The notes under the pieces: generated by a model
What the model was told of the DNA's origin: nothing
Databases searched by the model: none
What the model saw: only the letters and a program-made list of their open reading frames with translations
Source of the DNA: Rhodococcus koreensis
GTDB taxonomy: Bacteria > Actinomycetota > Actinomycetes > Mycobacteriales > Mycobacteriaceae
Direction: 5' to 3'
DNA length: 64,000 bases
Assembly: GCF_900105905.1 (NCBI RefSeq)
Contig: NZ_FNSV01000002.1
Coordinates: forward strand, 281,569 to 345,568
Shown here: positions 27,543-36,100 of the stretch, piece by piece
Numbering within the stretch: position 1 is the first letter of the stretch
Layout of the letters: every line of letters starts with the position of its first letter
Program-made: the position numbers and the translations under genes

Positions 27543-27557
27543 AGGACCCTCGGCCCT
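27543..27557 (+). promoter_or_regulatory. DosR-like box upstream of the DUF1918 gene
   Basis: AGGACCCTCGGCCCT matches NGGACYNNNGGCCCT at all 11 defined positions and is followed by ACTG, as at hspX. It lies 143 bp before ATG 27700. Confidence 0.55.
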
Positions 27558-27699
27558 ACTGCCGGTATCCAATGACGAGTGAACTGGGAAGGGGCAGCAA
27601 CCACTACCTCACTCGCCATACGGCAGCACACGAACTGGCACAACCGAACCACGACATATGTGCGCGTCGCTCGATAGGTTGCCATGGATGGAGATCGAC

Positions 27700-28002
27700 A
27701 TGCACGCAGAACCAGGGGACTGGCTGGTTGTGAAAGGCACAGTCGTGGACAGCCCCGACGAGGTCGGTCAGATCGTCGAGGTTCGCCACGCGGACGGCGA
27801 GCCTCCGTACCTTGTCAGGTGGATACGTGACGGTCACGAGGCACTGGTATTTCCCGGCCCGGACGCGCACGTGGTGACAGCCGCCGAGAAGGTCGAGGAA
27901 GACCGTCGCGAACGACAACGAATCTCCGCGATACAAGACGCTATTGCCGGCCAACCACACCCCGAACAGCGGAGTCTCCGAACCGGCCACGGGGGTGCCT
28001 GA
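27700..28002 (+). CDS. DUF1918 domain protein
   Basis: A 100-residue protein starting MHAEPGDWLVVKGTVVDSPD. IVEVRHADGEPPYLVRWIRD and GHEALVFPGPDAHVV follow, the full SH3-like DUF1918 barrel. The C-terminal 30 residues are charged and variable. ATG 27700 fits the family better than ATG 27658 or 27688. DUF1918 proteins are small and cytosolic with no assigned activity. It converges on the CBS-BON gene with a 6-bp gap. Confidence 0.82.
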   Translation: MHAEPGDWLVVKGTVVDSPDEVGQIVEVRHADGEPPYLVRWIRDGHEALVFPGPDAHVVTAAEKVEEDRRERQRISAIQDAIAGQPHPEQRSLRTGHGGA

Positions 28003-28008
28003 GAAGCC

Positions 28009-28572
28009 TCAGGACTGGGTGAACTGAACGTCCGCGACGCCCGGTACGCCCGCGGCGAGGGCCGTCACCACCTCTCGTTCCGGATCGTCGAGCGCGAGCC
28101 CGGTGATCGCCACCGTGCCGTCTGTGATCTCGACCGTCCACCGCCGCGATCCTGCGTAAACGTCGAGACGATGCTGCACGTCCTTCGCTATGCGGGTGTC
28201 GTCCATTGTCAGGAGCGCGAGAAGATCACGCCGGGTGACGATTCCGATGACATCGTGTTCGTGGACGATGGGAATTCCGCGTAGACCCGAGCGCAGCATC
28301 GCCGACGCGAGGTCGCTGATGTCGGTGTCCGGTGTCATCGCAACGACCGGGGTGGTCATCGTCTCGGACACTGACAAGTCGGCTCTGGGGAGCGAGTGGA
28401 ACTTTGCGCGGAGCAGGTCTCCCTCCGAGACGATTCCCACCAAGTGCTGGGACTCGTCGACGACGGGTAGGACGGTGAACCCTGTCCTCGCGATGATGCG
28501 GAGACATTCGTCGACGGCGGTCGACGGACTCACGGTGGTGACCGGGCTGCTCATGATGTGACGTGTATGCAT
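28009..28572 (-). CDS. CBS-pair and BON domain protein
   Basis: A 187-residue protein. Residues 1-120 hold two CBS motifs: MSSPVTTVSPSTAVDECLRI with FTVLPVVDESQHLVGIVSEGDLL, and TTPVVAMTPDTDISDLASAML with LRGIPIVHEHDVIGIVTRRDLL. Residues 125-187 are a BON domain (VQHRLDVYAGSRRWTVEI, DGTVAITGLALD). Such proteins probably sense adenine nucleotides. It is very similar in plan to 30072-30659, so the pair arose by duplication. Nothing convincing lies in 28573-28763. Confidence 0.88.
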   Translation of the reverse strand: MHTRHIMSSPVTTVSPSTAVDECLRIIARTGFTVLPVVDESQHLVGIVSEGDLLRAKFHSLPRADLSVSETMTTPVVAMTPDTDISDLASAMLRSGLRGIPIVHEHDVIGIVTRRDLLALLTMDDTRIAKDVQHRLDVYAGSRRWTVEITDGTVAITGLALDDPEREVVTALAAGVPGVADVQFTQS

Positions 28573-28763
28573 GACGGCTCCATCCTTTCGACGTCCGGCG
28601 TCACGGTCGTGGTGATTACCTCGTGGGTTCCGGTCACCTGTTCACGGACACAGATGGAGGTGTAGCACCTGCCCGTCACCATTAGTAATGCTCTGCAAAG
28701 AGCAATGCACCCCAGGCTGTCTCGGCGCAGATCTCGGGCAGTCGAAATATCAATCAATTGAGG

Positions 28764-29660
28764 TCAGCGACGCACGATCAGCAGCGGGCGGCTGACGGCG
28801 TGGAGGAGTGCCCGGCTGGTCGATCCGAGCAACAGCGACGCGAATCCGCCGCGCCCACGGCTGCCGGTCACGACCAACTGCGCAGCCTCCGATTGCTGGA
28901 GCAGATGATGAACTGGCCGGTCCCGGACGACTACTTTGCGGACGACGACGTCCGGGTACTTGTCCTTCCATCCGGCGAGGCTCTCCGACAGGAGGGCCTG
29001 TTCCGCTGGTTCGGCTGCCGACCAGGCAAGTTCGTTGTCACTGAGATCGGCAGGCGCGACTGTCAACAGGCTGAAGTCACTCCACGCGTGCACCGCAACC
29101 AGATCGACGTCGCGCAGAGCGGCCTCCTCGAATGCCGCCGCGATGGCCGGTTCGCTGTTCGATGAGCCGTCGACACCGATGACTACAGGCCCGTCCAATG
29201 GAGGCGCATCCATTTCGGGCATTCCGCGGACCACCGCCACCGGGCAGGCTGCGTGACTGGCTACTGCGGAGCTGACCGACCCCACCAGGCCGCCGGTGAA
29301 CTCTCCGAGCCCGCGGGAACCGACGACCAGCATGCGAGCCGACTTCGCCACCTCGAGCAGGGCCGGTACGGCCGAGCCGTGTTGCAGCACCGTCCGGAGG
29401 GTGAGGTGGTTGTCGCGAACGCTGCGTCGGGCGAGTTCCGCGGCTGTGGCAAGCCTCTGGGTACCCACGTACTCGATGCCGGTGAACACGCCCGCGGACA
29501 GGTTGACGGCGTCGCCGAACGTACCATGAGCAGCCGGGAGGGCGGACACCAGAAGTAGCGGAACACGATGGCGGACAGCTGCGTCGGCGGCCCAACGTAC
29601 GGCCTCGAGCGACTGCGCCGATCCGTCCACACCGGCGACAATCGGTGACTCTGTCTTCAT
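28764..29660 (-). CDS. Universal stress protein, tandem domains
   Basis: A 298-residue protein with two intact UspA domains. Each has an IVAGVDGS or VVIGVDGS start and the ATP-binding signature (GSRGLGEFTGGLVGS and GSRGRGGFASLLLGS). The ends are CPVAVVRG and RPLLIVRR. It matches the ATP-binding USPs of mycobacterial DosR regulons (Rv1996/Rv2623 type). ATG 29660 has AACGAGG upstream and the family start MKTESPIVAG, so it is preferred to 29732. It lies between two CBS-BON genes on the same strand. Confidence 0.9.
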   Translation of the reverse strand: MKTESPIVAGVDGSAQSLEAVRWAADAAVRHRVPLLLVSALPAAHGTFGDAVNLSAGVFTGIEYVGTQRLATAAELARRSVRDNHLTLRTVLQHGSAVPALLEVAKSARMLVVGSRGLGEFTGGLVGSVSSAVASHAACPVAVVRGMPEMDAPPLDGPVVIGVDGSSNSEPAIAAAFEEAALRDVDLVAVHAWSDFSLLTVAPADLSDNELAWSAAEPAEQALLSESLAGWKDKYPDVVVRKVVVRDRPVHHLLQQSEAAQLVVTGSRGRGGFASLLLGSTSRALLHAVSRPLLIVRR

Positions 29661-29760
29661 CGCAAAGCCTCGTTTCAGTTCGGGCGACCCGCCGCGAATG
29701 TTCACTCCCAAGATCGCCCGAATAGGGCACAAGCCAATCTCCGGACCGACGAGCGGCCGA

Positions 29761-30018
29761 TCACAGCGAGTTGACGCCCTGTAGAAGTAGGGTGGGTAAA
29801 CCCGGGACCATCAGTCCGACACCAACGGACACAATCGTGGCGCCGGTGACGCGGTGGCGCGGATTGCGGAAGACACCGAGCCCGACGAAGACCACCGCGG
29901 CTGCGCCACCGAGAACGGTGAGGGGAGACGTCACCGACAGTGCGCCGACCCCCACGAGGGTGGCGGCGGCGATCCAGGGCCATCGGAGGTCTCGGGCGTC
30001 GAGATACTTGGTCTGCAC
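29761..30018 (-). CDS. Small membrane protein, unknown family
   Basis: An 85-residue protein of two or three hydrophobic helices: WPWIAAATLVGVGALSV, LTVLGGAAAVVFVGLGVF and ATIVSVGVGLMVPGLPTLL. GTG 30018 is chosen because GGAGG stands 5 bases upstream; the longer reading to 30204 has an Arg-rich, shadow-like N-terminus. It sits between the CBS-BON gene and the universal stress gene and is probably co-transcribed with them. Confidence 0.6.
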   Translation of the reverse strand: MQTKYLDARDLRWPWIAAATLVGVGALSVTSPLTVLGGAAAVVFVGLGVFRNPRHRVTGATIVSVGVGLMVPGLPTLLLQGVNSL

Positions 30019-30071
30019 TGCCACCTCCAGTCGGGCAAGGTCGAAGATCGGGGTCGACTGAGGGCTATTGG

Positions 30072-30659
30072 CTAGTCCGGAGGGATGTGCACCTCGGTGA
30101 TGCCGGGTACGGTTTCGGCCAGCGCGGCGATGACATTTCGTTCCGGGTCCTCCGGCGTGGCCCCGAAGATCGTGGCGGAGCCGTGGGCAACGTTGACGCG
30201 CCATCGGCCGGCTCCGCCGTAGATATCGAGGCGGTGTTGCACTTCCTTTGCGATCTGATCGTCGTCCGTCGTGAGGATGGCGATGAGATCGGGACGGGTG
30301 ACGATCCCGAGGATGTCGTGATCGTGCACGATGGGGATGCCGCGCAGCCGCGATCGCAGCATGGCGGACGCGAGTTCGCTGACCTCCGCGTCCGCGGTCA
30401 TCGCCACGACGGGACTGGACATGACATCGCCCGCGGTCGCCTCATCCTGCGTCGTGGCCGTCGGTTCGGCCCCGCCGAGCTCACGGAATCGTGCACGGAG
30501 AAGATCCCCCTCGGACACGATGCCGACGAGATGTTTCTGCTCGTCGACGACCGGGAGCACTGTGAAACCCGACGTGCCGACCACTCGGAGGCATTCGTCG
30601 ACCGAGGTCGACCGATCCACGGTGGTGACCGGGCTGCTCATGACGTGTCGTGCCTGCAT
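30072..30659 (-). CDS. CBS-pair and BON domain protein, second copy
   Basis: A 195-residue paralogue of 28009-28572. The first CBS motif is MSSPVTTVDRSTSVDECLRV with FTVLPVVDEQKHLVGIVSEG. The second is MSSPVVAMTADAEVSELASA with LRGIPIVHDHDILGIVTRPD. The BON domain follows (VQHRLDIYGGAGRWRVNV, ATIFGATPEDPERNV). It has a longer linker between CBS motifs than its paralogue. It is first in the minus-strand series CBS-BON, membrane protein, USP, CBS-BON; a palindromic DosR-like site is 54 bp upstream. Confidence 0.88.
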   Translation of the reverse strand: MQARHVMSSPVTTVDRSTSVDECLRVVGTSGFTVLPVVDEQKHLVGIVSEGDLLRARFRELGGAEPTATTQDEATAGDVMSSPVVAMTADAEVSELASAMLRSRLRGIPIVHDHDILGIVTRPDLIAILTTDDDQIAKEVQHRLDIYGGAGRWRVNVAHGSATIFGATPEDPERNVIAALAETVPGITEVHIPPD

Positions 30660-30712
30660 GACGACTCCTCTCGTTGCTTCTTCAGCGTCGGCGTGCCGGC
30701 TGCCTCAGGACA

Positions 30713-30727
30713 AGGGTCCTAGGACCT
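30713..30727 (-). promoter_or_regulatory. Palindromic DosR-like box for the CBS-BON/USP operon
   Basis: AGGGTCCTAGGACCT is nearly a perfect palindrome and matches the reverse motif at 9 of 11 positions. It lies 54 bp upstream of ATG 30659 in a divergent promoter region. Confidence 0.5.
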
Positions 30728-30771
30728 CACCTCCGCGGATTCGTCGGTGAGCGGAGGAAGGTTCCCCGGAA

Positions 30772-30786
30772 GGGTCCAAATGCCCT
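30772..30786 (+). promoter_or_regulatory. DosR-like box upstream of the ketoacyl synthase pair
   Basis: GGGTCCAAATGCCCT matches NGGACYNNNGGCCCT at 9 of 11 positions. It is 54 bp before ATG 30840, so the divergent transcripts each have their own site. Confidence 0.45.
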
Positions 30787-30839
30787 GGTGACGAGATCGC
30801 CGGTGCGCGATGGTGAAAGTGAGCACGGAGGTGAGATGG

Positions 30840-31943
30840 ATGGTCAAGCGTTGGCTGGTCATGGAGACCGAGCACGACGGCGTGCGAATGCCGTTCGCAT
30901 CCCGCCTCGCCGGGGCCGGGAGGCATCTACCCTCGACGCATCTCACTACCACGGACCTGATGTCGACCACCCGGCACTCGACGCACATCGACCTCGAGCG
31001 GCTCACCGGAATCCGTGAGCGCCGGGTATCGGTGGGGGACGAGGACTCCTACACATTGGCGATCTCGGCGGCCCTGGATTGCCTGGAACGGTCGAACCGG
31101 GACGCCGCGTCGATCGATGTGGTGGTCAGTTGCAGCATCACCAAGTTTCACGGCGGGCTCACCCAATGGCTGGAGCCGACGATGAGTAGTGCTGTCGCGC
31201 AGGCGATCGGCGCACCGGCGGCGATGACTTTCGATCTCTCGAACGCGTGCGCCGGGATGTTGACCGGTGTGACGGTGATGAATAACTGGATCCGTCAGGG
31301 AATCGTCGAACGGGCACTTGTCGTCAGCGGTGAGTACATTTCGCAGCTCGGACAGAATGCTGCCCAACACATCCGGAACATCATGAGCAAGGAGCTCGCG
31401 TGCCTCACCCTCGGCGACGCCGGCGCCGCTCTACTCCTCGAACGCGCCCCCGCCGGGTCGGCAGGGATCGGTCTGGCCGGATTCACCACCGTCGCCGACT
31501 ACAGTCGGCTCTGTCTCGCCTACCCCAAGGGCGGCGACCCCGGCGCCCGGATGTTCACCAATTCGCGGGGGATCCAGCGGGCGGCGATCGCGGACACCCC
31601 GCTGTTGTTGCACGAGGTGCTCGATGCCGCCGGTATCTCCCTCCACGACATCGATCACGTGATCACACACCAAACCTCGGCGCGGGCGATCCGTAAAGGG
31701 ATGGCCGAGGTGACCGCCACGCTCGGCGATTCTCCGCGGCACGACGCCGTCATCACCGTCGACCGTTACGGAAATACGGCCTCGACGACGCACACCGTCG
31801 CGCTCGTCGAGGAACTCGAAGCAGGCCGCATCCGCGCGGGTGAAACCGTGGCGTTGATCGCGCTCGCCTCGGGTTTGGAGATCGGTGTCGTTCTGTTGAC
31901 GCTGGACGAGGAATTGGTGGCACACTATGGGCACAGTCATTGA
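30840..31943 (+). CDS. 3-oxoacyl-ACP synthase III family protein
   Basis: A 367-residue thiolase-fold enzyme. The N-terminus has LERLTGIRERRVSVGDEDSY. The catalytic Cys is in DLSNACAGML (about residue 137), the His in DHVITHQTSARAIRKG and the Asn in VDRYGNTASTT. This complete Cys-His-Asn triad predicts decarboxylating or non-decarboxylating Claisen condensation of an acyl thioester. ATG 30840 has GGAGG 8 bases upstream and is preferred to ATG 30810. It overlaps the next gene by 17 bases, which encodes a related but less complete protein. Confidence 0.82.
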   Translation: MVKRWLVMETEHDGVRMPFASRLAGAGRHLPSTHLTTTDLMSTTRHSTHIDLERLTGIRERRVSVGDEDSYTLAISAALDCLERSNRDAASIDVVVSCSITKFHGGLTQWLEPTMSSAVAQAIGAPAAMTFDLSNACAGMLTGVTVMNNWIRQGIVERALVVSGEYISQLGQNAAQHIRNIMSKELACLTLGDAGAALLLERAPAGSAGIGLAGFTTVADYSRLCLAYPKGGDPGARMFTNSRGIQRAAIADTPLLLHEVLDAAGISLHDIDHVITHQTSARAIRKGMAEVTATLGDSPRHDAVITVDRYGNTASTTHTVALVEELEAGRIRAGETVALIALASGLEIGVVLLTLDEELVAHYGHSH

Positions 31944-32802
31944 TCGGCTCGATGTCACACGCGGCGGCTGGCGTACCCGCCACAGTGCATTGCATCTGGC
32001 GGTGTCGGCCGCCCAGACCTGCCTCGAACGGGCCGGCCGTCGGGCCGACGACCTGGACCTGCTCGTCAACGTCGGGTTGTACCGCGACCGGAATCTGGGC
32101 GAGCCCGCCCTCGCGGCGCTCATCCAGGAAGACATCGGTGCCCACCCGGAGGACCCCCACGACGACACGCACGGGACCTTTTCCTTCGATGTCGCGAACG
32201 GATCCTGTGGGGCTCTCAACGGTCTGCAGATCGTCGACGGATTCCTGCGGTCGCACACGATCGACTGGGCGCTGGTGGTTGCCAGTGACGCCGATCCCGG
32301 ACGTGGGATGAGTGAGCACTTTCCGTTCGCGCCGACCGGGGGAGCGATCCTCTGCCGCTGGACCGACGACGAATACGGCCTGGGACCCGTCCACTGGGTG
32401 AACCGCTCCGACGCCGGTGAAAGCTTCTGCGCCACGGTCGGACTCGAGGACTCCCGGAACGTACTTCGGTTCCGGGAATCGGAGTCGATGGACGAGCGGT
32501 TCGCGGCCGCCGGAGCGCGGGCGGCACGAGAATGCCTGGAGGCATCGTCCGTTGAGCTCGCGGATGTCGATCTGATCGTGGCCGCCCCCGCCCGGCGGAA
32601 GTTCCGTGCGGCGCTCGCCGAGCACCTGGGTGTGCCCGTGCCGCGGATTGTGGTCGCGGATGACGAACGGATGCATACCGCGTCCCTCGTGGCAGCCCTG
32701 GACCGCCGGACCGGTGGCATCCCGGTCGGGAATCGAGTCCTGATCATCGCCGCGGGTGCCGGGGTCACAGCCGGCGCCGCGCTGTACCGCGAACGCCCCT
32801 GA
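31927..32802 (+). CDS. 3-oxoacyl-ACP synthase III-like partner protein
   Basis: A 291-residue thiolase-like protein. RHSALHLAVSAAQTCLERAG resembles the N-terminal half of KASIII, and FDVANGSCGALNGLQIV holds a Cys at the nucleophile position. A possible His is in ERMHTASLVAALDR, but I see no clear GN motif equivalent to the active-site Asn, so it may be a degenerate or regulatory subunit. It starts 17 bases inside the upstream gene, which suggests a heteromeric pair. The ACP gene at 59047 is the only carrier protein in the window; a link is speculative. Confidence 0.72.
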   Translation: MGTVIDRLDVTRGGWRTRHSALHLAVSAAQTCLERAGRRADDLDLLVNVGLYRDRNLGEPALAALIQEDIGAHPEDPHDDTHGTFSFDVANGSCGALNGLQIVDGFLRSHTIDWALVVASDADPGRGMSEHFPFAPTGGAILCRWTDDEYGLGPVHWVNRSDAGESFCATVGLEDSRNVLRFRESESMDERFAAAGARAARECLEASSVELADVDLIVAAPARRKFRAALAEHLGVPVPRIVVADDERMHTASLVAALDRRTGGIPVGNRVLIIAAGAGVTAGAALYRERP

Positions 32803-32824
32803 TTCCGGGCGAGGGCGGCGTCGG

Positions 32825-35728
32825 TCAGCCGGCCGCGCCGTGCCCCACGCCCTGCATCGCCGCGTGCTCGTGCAGCGCGAGTTCGGCGTCGTGGTCTGCC
32901 GGTTGGAGATCGAACACGACTTCGTGGACGGTTCCGGTGAACCGGTACGGGGCGTTGTTCTCGTAATCGAGGTCGACGACCAGGCCGTTGTCGCGGCCCA
33001 CGTCCATTCCCGCGTACGAAGTGAAGGCGACCGGCACCGTTCGGGGCATGTCCCCCTCGCCGATCAGTTCGTCGTTCGCCCACAGGGACACGTGCCCACC
33101 GCTCCCCGGCTTGGGCTCGTCGGTCTCGAACAGCATCTTCACGGTGACGTCACCGGTCGGAATCGGCCGCTCGGACGTCTGCCTGTAGGTCTCCACACCG
33201 AGGAAGGAATAGGTGTGGTGGAGGATGCCGGTGTGGTCGACCCACAGTGCGAACCCGCCGATGAAGTCGGCGTTGGCGACGATGACACCCTCGGCGCCGT
33301 CATCGGGCACGTGGAGGTGCGCTTCGATGGCGTACGAGCGTCCTGCCACTCGGGGAACCATGCCGCGCTGCACGTTCTGGACGTCGCCCTTGAAGGTAAA
33401 TCGGGTCGTCGTCGGCATCGGAGGCAGCAGGCCGAAGAAGATCGACAGCCCTCCGAGCAAGGGGAGCGCCCGGTTGCGTTCCGCCTCGCGCCACCACAGC
33501 TCCTTCAGGGCGTCGAGCTTCTCGGGGTGATCGGCCGCGACGTCCCGGGCCTGGGAGAAGTCGTCGGGCAGGTAGTAGAGCTCCCAGACATCGTCGTCCG
33601 GGTCGTAGACACCCGGTGCGAACCGTTGGATGGTCTCCGGGGAGAAGTCCCAGGGGGCTTTGTCCAGGCGGGTGCACGCCCACCAGCCGTCCTGATAGAT
33701 GGCGCGGCTGCCGAACATCTCGAAGTACTGCACCGTGTGCTGCTCGGGGGCGGCGGCGTCGTCGAATGTGGGGAGAAAGCTCGTTCCGTCCATGGGCTCC
33801 TGGTCGATCCCGTCGACGGTGGTCGGTTCGGGCAGCCCGATCGCCGCCAGGACGGTGGGGGTGATGTCGATGCAGTGGGTGAACTGCCCGCGCACCTGTG
33901 CGTCGGGGGTGATTCGGTTCGGCCACGCGACGACCATCGGGTCGCGGTCCCCGCCGAGGTGGCTGGCCATCTGCTTGCCCCACTGGAACGGAGTGTTGTT
34001 CGCGTGCGCCCAGGCGGCGGCGAAGTGCGGAGCGGTATGGTCGCCGCCGAGCGCCTCGATCCCGCCGTATTCGTCGATCAGCCTCAGCTGGTGTTCGGCG
34101 TCGAGTACCACCCCGTTGAGGAAGGTCATCTCGTTGAACGAGCCGGTGACGGTGCCTTCCATGCTGGCGCCGTTGTCACCCCAGATGTAGACGACGAGGG
34201 TGTTGTCGAGGTCGCCCAGGTCCTCGATCGAGTCGAGCAGCCGTCCGACGTTCCAGTCGGCGTTCTCGGAGTATCCGGCGAACACCTCCATCTGTCGGGC
34301 GTAGAGCTTCTTCTGAGAGTCGGACAACGTATCCCAGGCGGGGAACAGATCCGGTCGCTCGGTCAGTTCGGTGTCCGCGGGAACGATCCCGAGTTGCTTC
34401 TGACGCGCGAGCGTTCTCTCGCGGTAGACATCCCAGCCGTCGTCGAATTGCCCCGTGTACTTGTCCGCCCATGCCCTGGCCACATGGTGCGGGGCGTGAC
34501 TGCACCCAGTGGAGTAATACATGAACCACGGCTTCTGTGGGTCCTGGGCCCGGACACCGTGGAGCCACTGCACTGCCTTGTCGGTGAGGTCGTCGGGGAA
34601 GTAGTAGCCGTGACCGTCTTCGCCCTCCGGGACGCCGAGGATCGAGTTGTCCTGGGTGACGATCGGGTCGTATTGTCCGGCCGCACCACTGAGGAAGCCC
34701 CACCAATGGTCGAATCCCCACCCCGGGGGCCAGTTGTCGAACGGCCCCGCGGCGCCCTGCACGTTGTCCGGGGTGAGATGCCACTTACCGAACCCACCGG
34801 TCACGTACCCGTTCTCGCTGAGAATCCGGGGAAGTGCGGTGCAACTCCTCGGCCGCACCGCCGTGTATCCGGGGAACGGGCCCGGGTACTCGGCAATCGA
34901 GCCGAATCCCACGCGGTGGTGATTGCGGCCGGTGAGAAGCCCCGCCCGGGTTGGTGAGCACACCGCCGTCACGTGAAAGCGGTTGTACGTCAATCCCTGT
35001 TGCTGAACCCGGCTCAGTGTGGGGGTGCGGATCGCACCGCCGAAGGTGTCCGGGCCGCCGAAACCGGCGTCGTCGATCAGCACGATCAACACGTTCGGAG
35101 CACCGTCCGGTGGCTTCGGCCCGGGCACGATCGTCCAATCCGGTACGGATTCCTGCACCGTGCGGCCGATGGTACCCCCGAAGGTTCGGTCGGGGATCGG
35201 TAGCCGCGTGCGATCCGGATCGAATTTCCCCATCGCCTCGGCCAGGGACGCCTCCAGGTCCCTCAAACCCGAACCATCCAGTTCCGCGACCGACTTCAGT
35301 GGGGCACCGCTGAGCGCCTGCTCCACCGGGAGCCGGCTGCCCGACGGCAGGACTGCGATCACCACACACGTCCCGGAGGCCAGCGCCTCACCGACCTTGG
35401 CCTCGAGACCGCTCTTGATACGGTGCGAGGTGAACTTGCCTGCAAGCGCGCCGGCACCGGCGCCGACCGCGGCTGCAGCCAGCATCGGCGGGGCGAACAA
35501 CCCCACCACCAGGCCGACGCCCGCACCCCACCCGGCGCCTTTCCGGCCCAGATGGTCGCCCGTGTCAATCACCGTCAGGTTCTCGTCCGCGTCCTTCGCA
35601 ACCAGGACCGCACCCCGAAGCGTGATCTGCTTACCGCGCACCTGAACGGCGAGCGCGTCGAAGTCCTGCCGTGCACGATCGAGGTCCTGATAGCCGGCGA
35701 CGAGGACCAGCGCGTTATCTTCACTCAT
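32825..35728 (-). CDS. DUF1269-sulfatase fusion (arylsulfatase)
   Basis: A 967-residue protein. Residues 1-170 form a DUF1269 domain with a glycine-rich membrane-like stretch (GWGAGVGLVVGLFAPPMLAA). From about residue 205 a full arylsulfatase follows: PNVLIVLIDDAGFGGPDTFG (metal site), the formylglycine motif CSPTRAGLLTGRNHH, GKWHLTP and WGDNGASMEGT. The C-terminal domain has a jelly-roll-like end. The Cys of CSPTR would be converted to formylglycine. Sulfatases hydrolyse sulfate esters; the substrate is unknown. ATG 35728 with AGGAG upstream gives MSEDNALVLVAGYQ, the usual DUF1269 start. Bacterial sulfatases usually lack this N-terminal domain. Confidence 0.85.
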   Translation of the reverse strand: MSEDNALVLVAGYQDLDRARQDFDALAVQVRGKQITLRGAVLVAKDADENLTVIDTGDHLGRKGAGWGAGVGLVVGLFAPPMLAAAAVGAGAGALAGKFTSHRIKSGLEAKVGEALASGTCVVIAVLPSGSRLPVEQALSGAPLKSVAELDGSGLRDLEASLAEAMGKFDPDRTRLPIPDRTFGGTIGRTVQESVPDWTIVPGPKPPDGAPNVLIVLIDDAGFGGPDTFGGAIRTPTLSRVQQQGLTYNRFHVTAVCSPTRAGLLTGRNHHRVGFGSIAEYPGPFPGYTAVRPRSCTALPRILSENGYVTGGFGKWHLTPDNVQGAAGPFDNWPPGWGFDHWWGFLSGAAGQYDPIVTQDNSILGVPEGEDGHGYYFPDDLTDKAVQWLHGVRAQDPQKPWFMYYSTGCSHAPHHVARAWADKYTGQFDDGWDVYRERTLARQKQLGIVPADTELTERPDLFPAWDTLSDSQKKLYARQMEVFAGYSENADWNVGRLLDSIEDLGDLDNTLVVYIWGDNGASMEGTVTGSFNEMTFLNGVVLDAEHQLRLIDEYGGIEALGGDHTAPHFAAAWAHANNTPFQWGKQMASHLGGDRDPMVVAWPNRITPDAQVRGQFTHCIDITPTVLAAIGLPEPTTVDGIDQEPMDGTSFLPTFDDAAAPEQHTVQYFEMFGSRAIYQDGWWACTRLDKAPWDFSPETIQRFAPGVYDPDDDVWELYYLPDDFSQARDVAADHPEKLDALKELWWREAERNRALPLLGGLSIFFGLLPPMPTTTRFTFKGDVQNVQRGMVPRVAGRSYAIEAHLHVPDDGAEGVIVANADFIGGFALWVDHTGILHHTYSFLGVETYRQTSERPIPTGDVTVKMLFETDEPKPGSGGHVSLWANDELIGEGDMPRTVPVAFTSYAGMDVGRDNGLVVDLDYENNAPYRFTGTVHEVVFDLQPADHDAELALHEHAAMQGVGHGAAG

Positions 35729-35807
35729 GAGGCACTCCTCTGCGGTGTCGCCGGTTCTGGGTAGGCGGCCTGCTCTCGATGCTCGTCCGGCGGCAGACGC
35801 GCCGACA

Positions 35808-35822
35808 AGGATCAAAAGGCCT
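35808..35822 (-). promoter_or_regulatory. Weak DosR-like site upstream of the sulfatase gene
   Basis: AGGATCAAAAGGCCT matches the motif at 8 of 11 positions in either orientation and lies about 80 bp upstream of the sulfatase start. Confidence 0.25.
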
Positions 35823-35889
35823 CAGTTTTCGGTAGTGGCCGCGATGCTTCGAGGTTTGTCGCCGAAGTCTGAACATTCTGAATGGGAGA

Positions 35890-35901
35890 TGTTGTACAAC
35901 A
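35890..35901. repeat. Palindrome TGTTGTACAACA
   Basis: A perfect 12-bp palindrome in an AT-richer patch of the non-coding stretch 35823-36100. It could be an operator. Nothing else is evident in this stretch. Confidence 0.4.
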
Positions 35902-36100
35902 ATGTTATTCGTTCAAGTCTTCGTGTGGGTGCCGTGATGTTCTTACGGTTGCGTAGCTGCGGTACCGTCGGCCGATGCGAGAGCTTGGAGTGTGAGGAGC
36001 ATTTTCCGGCTCATGACGAAGCCGATCGGCTCCATCAGTAACGGCCCGAAACACAGACGGCTGACGATTCCGGGACCGCAGGTGCTGCGACCCCGCTCGA

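Noticed and set aside
28551..28757. 68-codon minus-strand ORF upstream of the CBS-BON gene
   Set aside because: It overlaps the CBS-BON start and has no recognisable domain or ribosome site, so I treat the stretch as leader sequence.
31431..33083. 550-codon minus-strand ORF across the ketoacyl synthase genes
   Set aside because: Arg/Ser/Pro-rich shadow of two genes with intact thiolase-fold motifs.
32756..34957. 733-codon plus-strand ORF opposite the sulfatase gene
   Set aside because: It is the antisense of the DUF1269-sulfatase gene, which has clear motifs. The long opposite frame is a product of high third-position GC.
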